Assembly (NCBI GenBank): GCA_001805125.1
Contig: MHEF01000119.1
Coordinates: forward strand, 1 to 7,683
Length of the DNA stretch: 7,683 nucleotides
DNA from: Nitrospirae bacterium RBG_13_39_12
GTDB taxonomy: Bacteria; Nitrospirota; Thermodesulfovibrionia; Thermodesulfovibrionales; SM23-35
Direction of reading: 5' to 3'
The notes under the pieces are model-generated. The model made no database searches, was not told the origin of the DNA, and saw only the letters and a program-made list of their open reading frames with translations. Below, one piece after another: positions 6,780 through 7,683 of the stretch. The translations under genes and the position numbers were made by a program. Numbering within the stretch: the first letter of the stretch is position 1; each line of letters starts with the position of its first letter.

Positions 6780-7562
6780 ATGAAAATCAGATTACTCAGG
6801 AATATAGGGGAAAGGCTTTTAAGAGAAATCCCTTTAATCAAAAAAATAACCAAAACTGCAATCGGTATCGGTGCATCAGGCGATAAGACCTATCCGATAG
6901 ATAAAAAAGCAGAAGATATTATCCTGTCCGGTCTTGAGGAATCAGGGGAACATCTGACAATCATTTCCGAAGAAGTTGGCGTAAAGGATATAGGGAGCGG
7001 GGGCAAAAAAATACTGATAGACCCTGTTGACGGCAGCAGGAACGCAATCCTGGGTATCCCTTTTTTCTGCTCATCCATTGCAGTTGTAGATGGAAATACT
7101 CTGGGAGACATCGAGCTCGCATATGTTGTAAACCTTGTAAACGGTGATGAGTTCTGGGCAGAAAAGGGCAGAGGCGCATTCTTTAACGGGGAAAAGATGC
7201 ATACACAGAAGGATAATGAATTTTATCTTGTAGCATATGAGGCACGATCTCCCCGCAAAGACATATCCCGGATAATTCCACTTCTTTCAGAATCGAGAAA
7301 GACCCGTTGTCTCGGTGCTACGGCGCTTGATCTTTCACACCTGGCACAGGGCGCTATAAGCGTTTTTTCCAGCCCGTCACCATCAAGGAGTTTTGATTTC
7401 GCAGGCGGATGGCTGCTTGTTAAGGAGGCAGGGGGCATTTTCACGGATACTGATGGTAATCCTATCGAGACTCTCGAGGTCAGCCTTAAAAAAAGCACTC
7501 CTCTCCTTGCATCAGGAAATGCAAAGCTTCATGAGAAGGCATTAAGGCTCTTGAAAAAATAA
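6780..7562 (+). CDS. Inositol-monophosphatase-family phosphatase, archaeal-like IMPase/FBPase type
   Basis: This belongs to the Mg2+-dependent, lithium-sensitive sugar phosphatase superfamily; likely substrates are inositol 1-phosphate, fructose 1,6-bisphosphate or another small phosphate ester, and the sequence alone does not decide. Of the 260 residues, GASGDKTYPID (31-41) and IISEEVG (61-67) resemble archaeal bifunctional IMPase/FBPase enzymes. Metal ligands are visible as Glu64/Glu65, Asp81 and Asp84 in IDPVDGSRNAILGIPF, and Asp206 in SFDFAGGWLLVKEAGG. The last motif usually reads WD; here Phe205 stands for Trp. The C-terminal GGIFTDTDGNPI and LLASGN segments are normal for the family. 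ATG 6780 has no ribosome binding site and no better in-frame start; a strong promoter-like sequence just upstream suggests a leaderless transcript. It lies 59 nt after folP, a place where many relatives carry other genes, so a folate link is not implied. Confidence 0.88.
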   Translation: MKIRLLRNIGERLLREIPLIKKITKTAIGIGASGDKTYPIDKKAEDIILSGLEESGEHLTIISEEVGVKDIGSGGKKILIDPVDGSRNAILGIPFFCSSIAVVDGNTLGDIELAYVVNLVNGDEFWAEKGRGAFFNGEKMHTQKDNEFYLVAYEARSPRKDISRIIPLLSESRKTRCLGATALDLSHLAQGAISVFSSPSPSRSFDFAGGWLLVKEAGGIFTDTDGNPIETLEVSLKKSTPLLASGNAKLHEKALRLLKK

Positions 7563-7648
7563 TAAACCCGAAAACTGCATTTATCTGATGACCAAAGCAG
7601 GCATATATGCAGAAAAACCTTTACAAAGCAGAATTTGGATATTCATGG

Positions 7649-7665
7649 TTATCAATTTGTGATAA
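7649..7665. repeat. Inverted repeat TTATCA-N5-TGATAA near the right edge
   Basis: TTATCA (7649-7654) and TGATAA (7660-7665) are perfect inverted copies with ATTTG between. No T run follows, so it is not a clear terminator. It lies 8 nt before an ATG at 7674 that could open a gene beyond the window, which would suit an operator position. Seventeen bases in AT-rich DNA can arise by chance. Confidence 0.3.
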
Positions 7666-7683
7666 ATAAAAATATGAGTTTAA

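Noticed and set aside
735..7498. Many open frames of 60-132 codons on the minus strand inside the genes
   Set aside because: Each lies opposite a well-supported + strand gene, has no recognisable domain or ribosome binding site, and reads like low-complexity antisense translation.
7588..7662. 24-codon frame after the phosphatase gene (ATG 7588 to TGA 7660-7662)
   Set aside because: There is no ribosome binding site and no recognisable peptide feature; frames of this length are expected by chance.
1..7683. CRISPR arrays, insertion sequences, transposon ends or phage genes
   Set aside because: I saw no regularly spaced direct repeats, no transposase or integrase motifs and no long terminal inverted repeats.

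Overview
The window looks like ordinary chromosomal housekeeping sequence from a moderately AT-rich Gram-negative-type bacterium. The AMIN-domain amidase has a secretion signal, and the order amidase / GerM-domain protein / murI / rph / ftsH / folP, together with the codon preference (many AGA, AGG and ATA codons), would fit Nitrospirota (Thermodesulfovibrionia-like) or a deltaproteobacterial lineage. That placement is inference from protein style and gene order; there is no rRNA or other marker here.

Layout: all eight genes lie on the + strand. Positions 3-611 hold the 3' part of a gene whose beginning lies outside the window. It is not a recognised housekeeping gene, and it ends in a segment with a HEPN-type RNxxxxH motif. 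A 142-bp AT-rich gap with a candidate promoter separates it from a cell-envelope cluster: a secreted N-acetylmuramoyl-L-alanine amidase (754-1698), a membrane-anchored GerMN-domain protein (1759-2322) and glutamate racemase MurI (2416-3225, or from 2383). Next come RNase PH (3284-4015), the membrane AAA+ protease FtsH (4064-5872) and dihydropteroate synthase FolP (5869-6720, overlapping ftsH by 4 nt). An inositol-monophosphatase-family enzyme (6780-7562) is last. The final 121 bp hold no gene I can support, only short palindromes and a possible start codon (7674) for a gene beyond the window.

How they fit together: MurI makes D-glutamate for peptidoglycan precursors and the amidase cleaves peptidoglycan. 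The GerMN protein is probably an envelope accessory factor. A gerM-rph-racE neighbourhood is also known in Bacillus, so the murI/gerM/rph association appears old. rph, ftsH and folP add RNA 3'-end trimming, membrane proteostasis and folate synthesis. Gaps between consecutive genes from the amidase onward are short (48-93 nt, one 4-nt overlap), consistent with one operon. However, good promoter-like sequences precede ftsH and the phosphatase, so internal promoters are likely.

I found no convincing novel system. The points most worth a second look are the HEPN-motif protein fragment at the left edge, a consensus-like promoter placed so close to the phosphatase start that its mRNA would be leaderless, the GerMN gene in a cell-wall rather than spore setting, and substitutions in normally conserved FolP loops.
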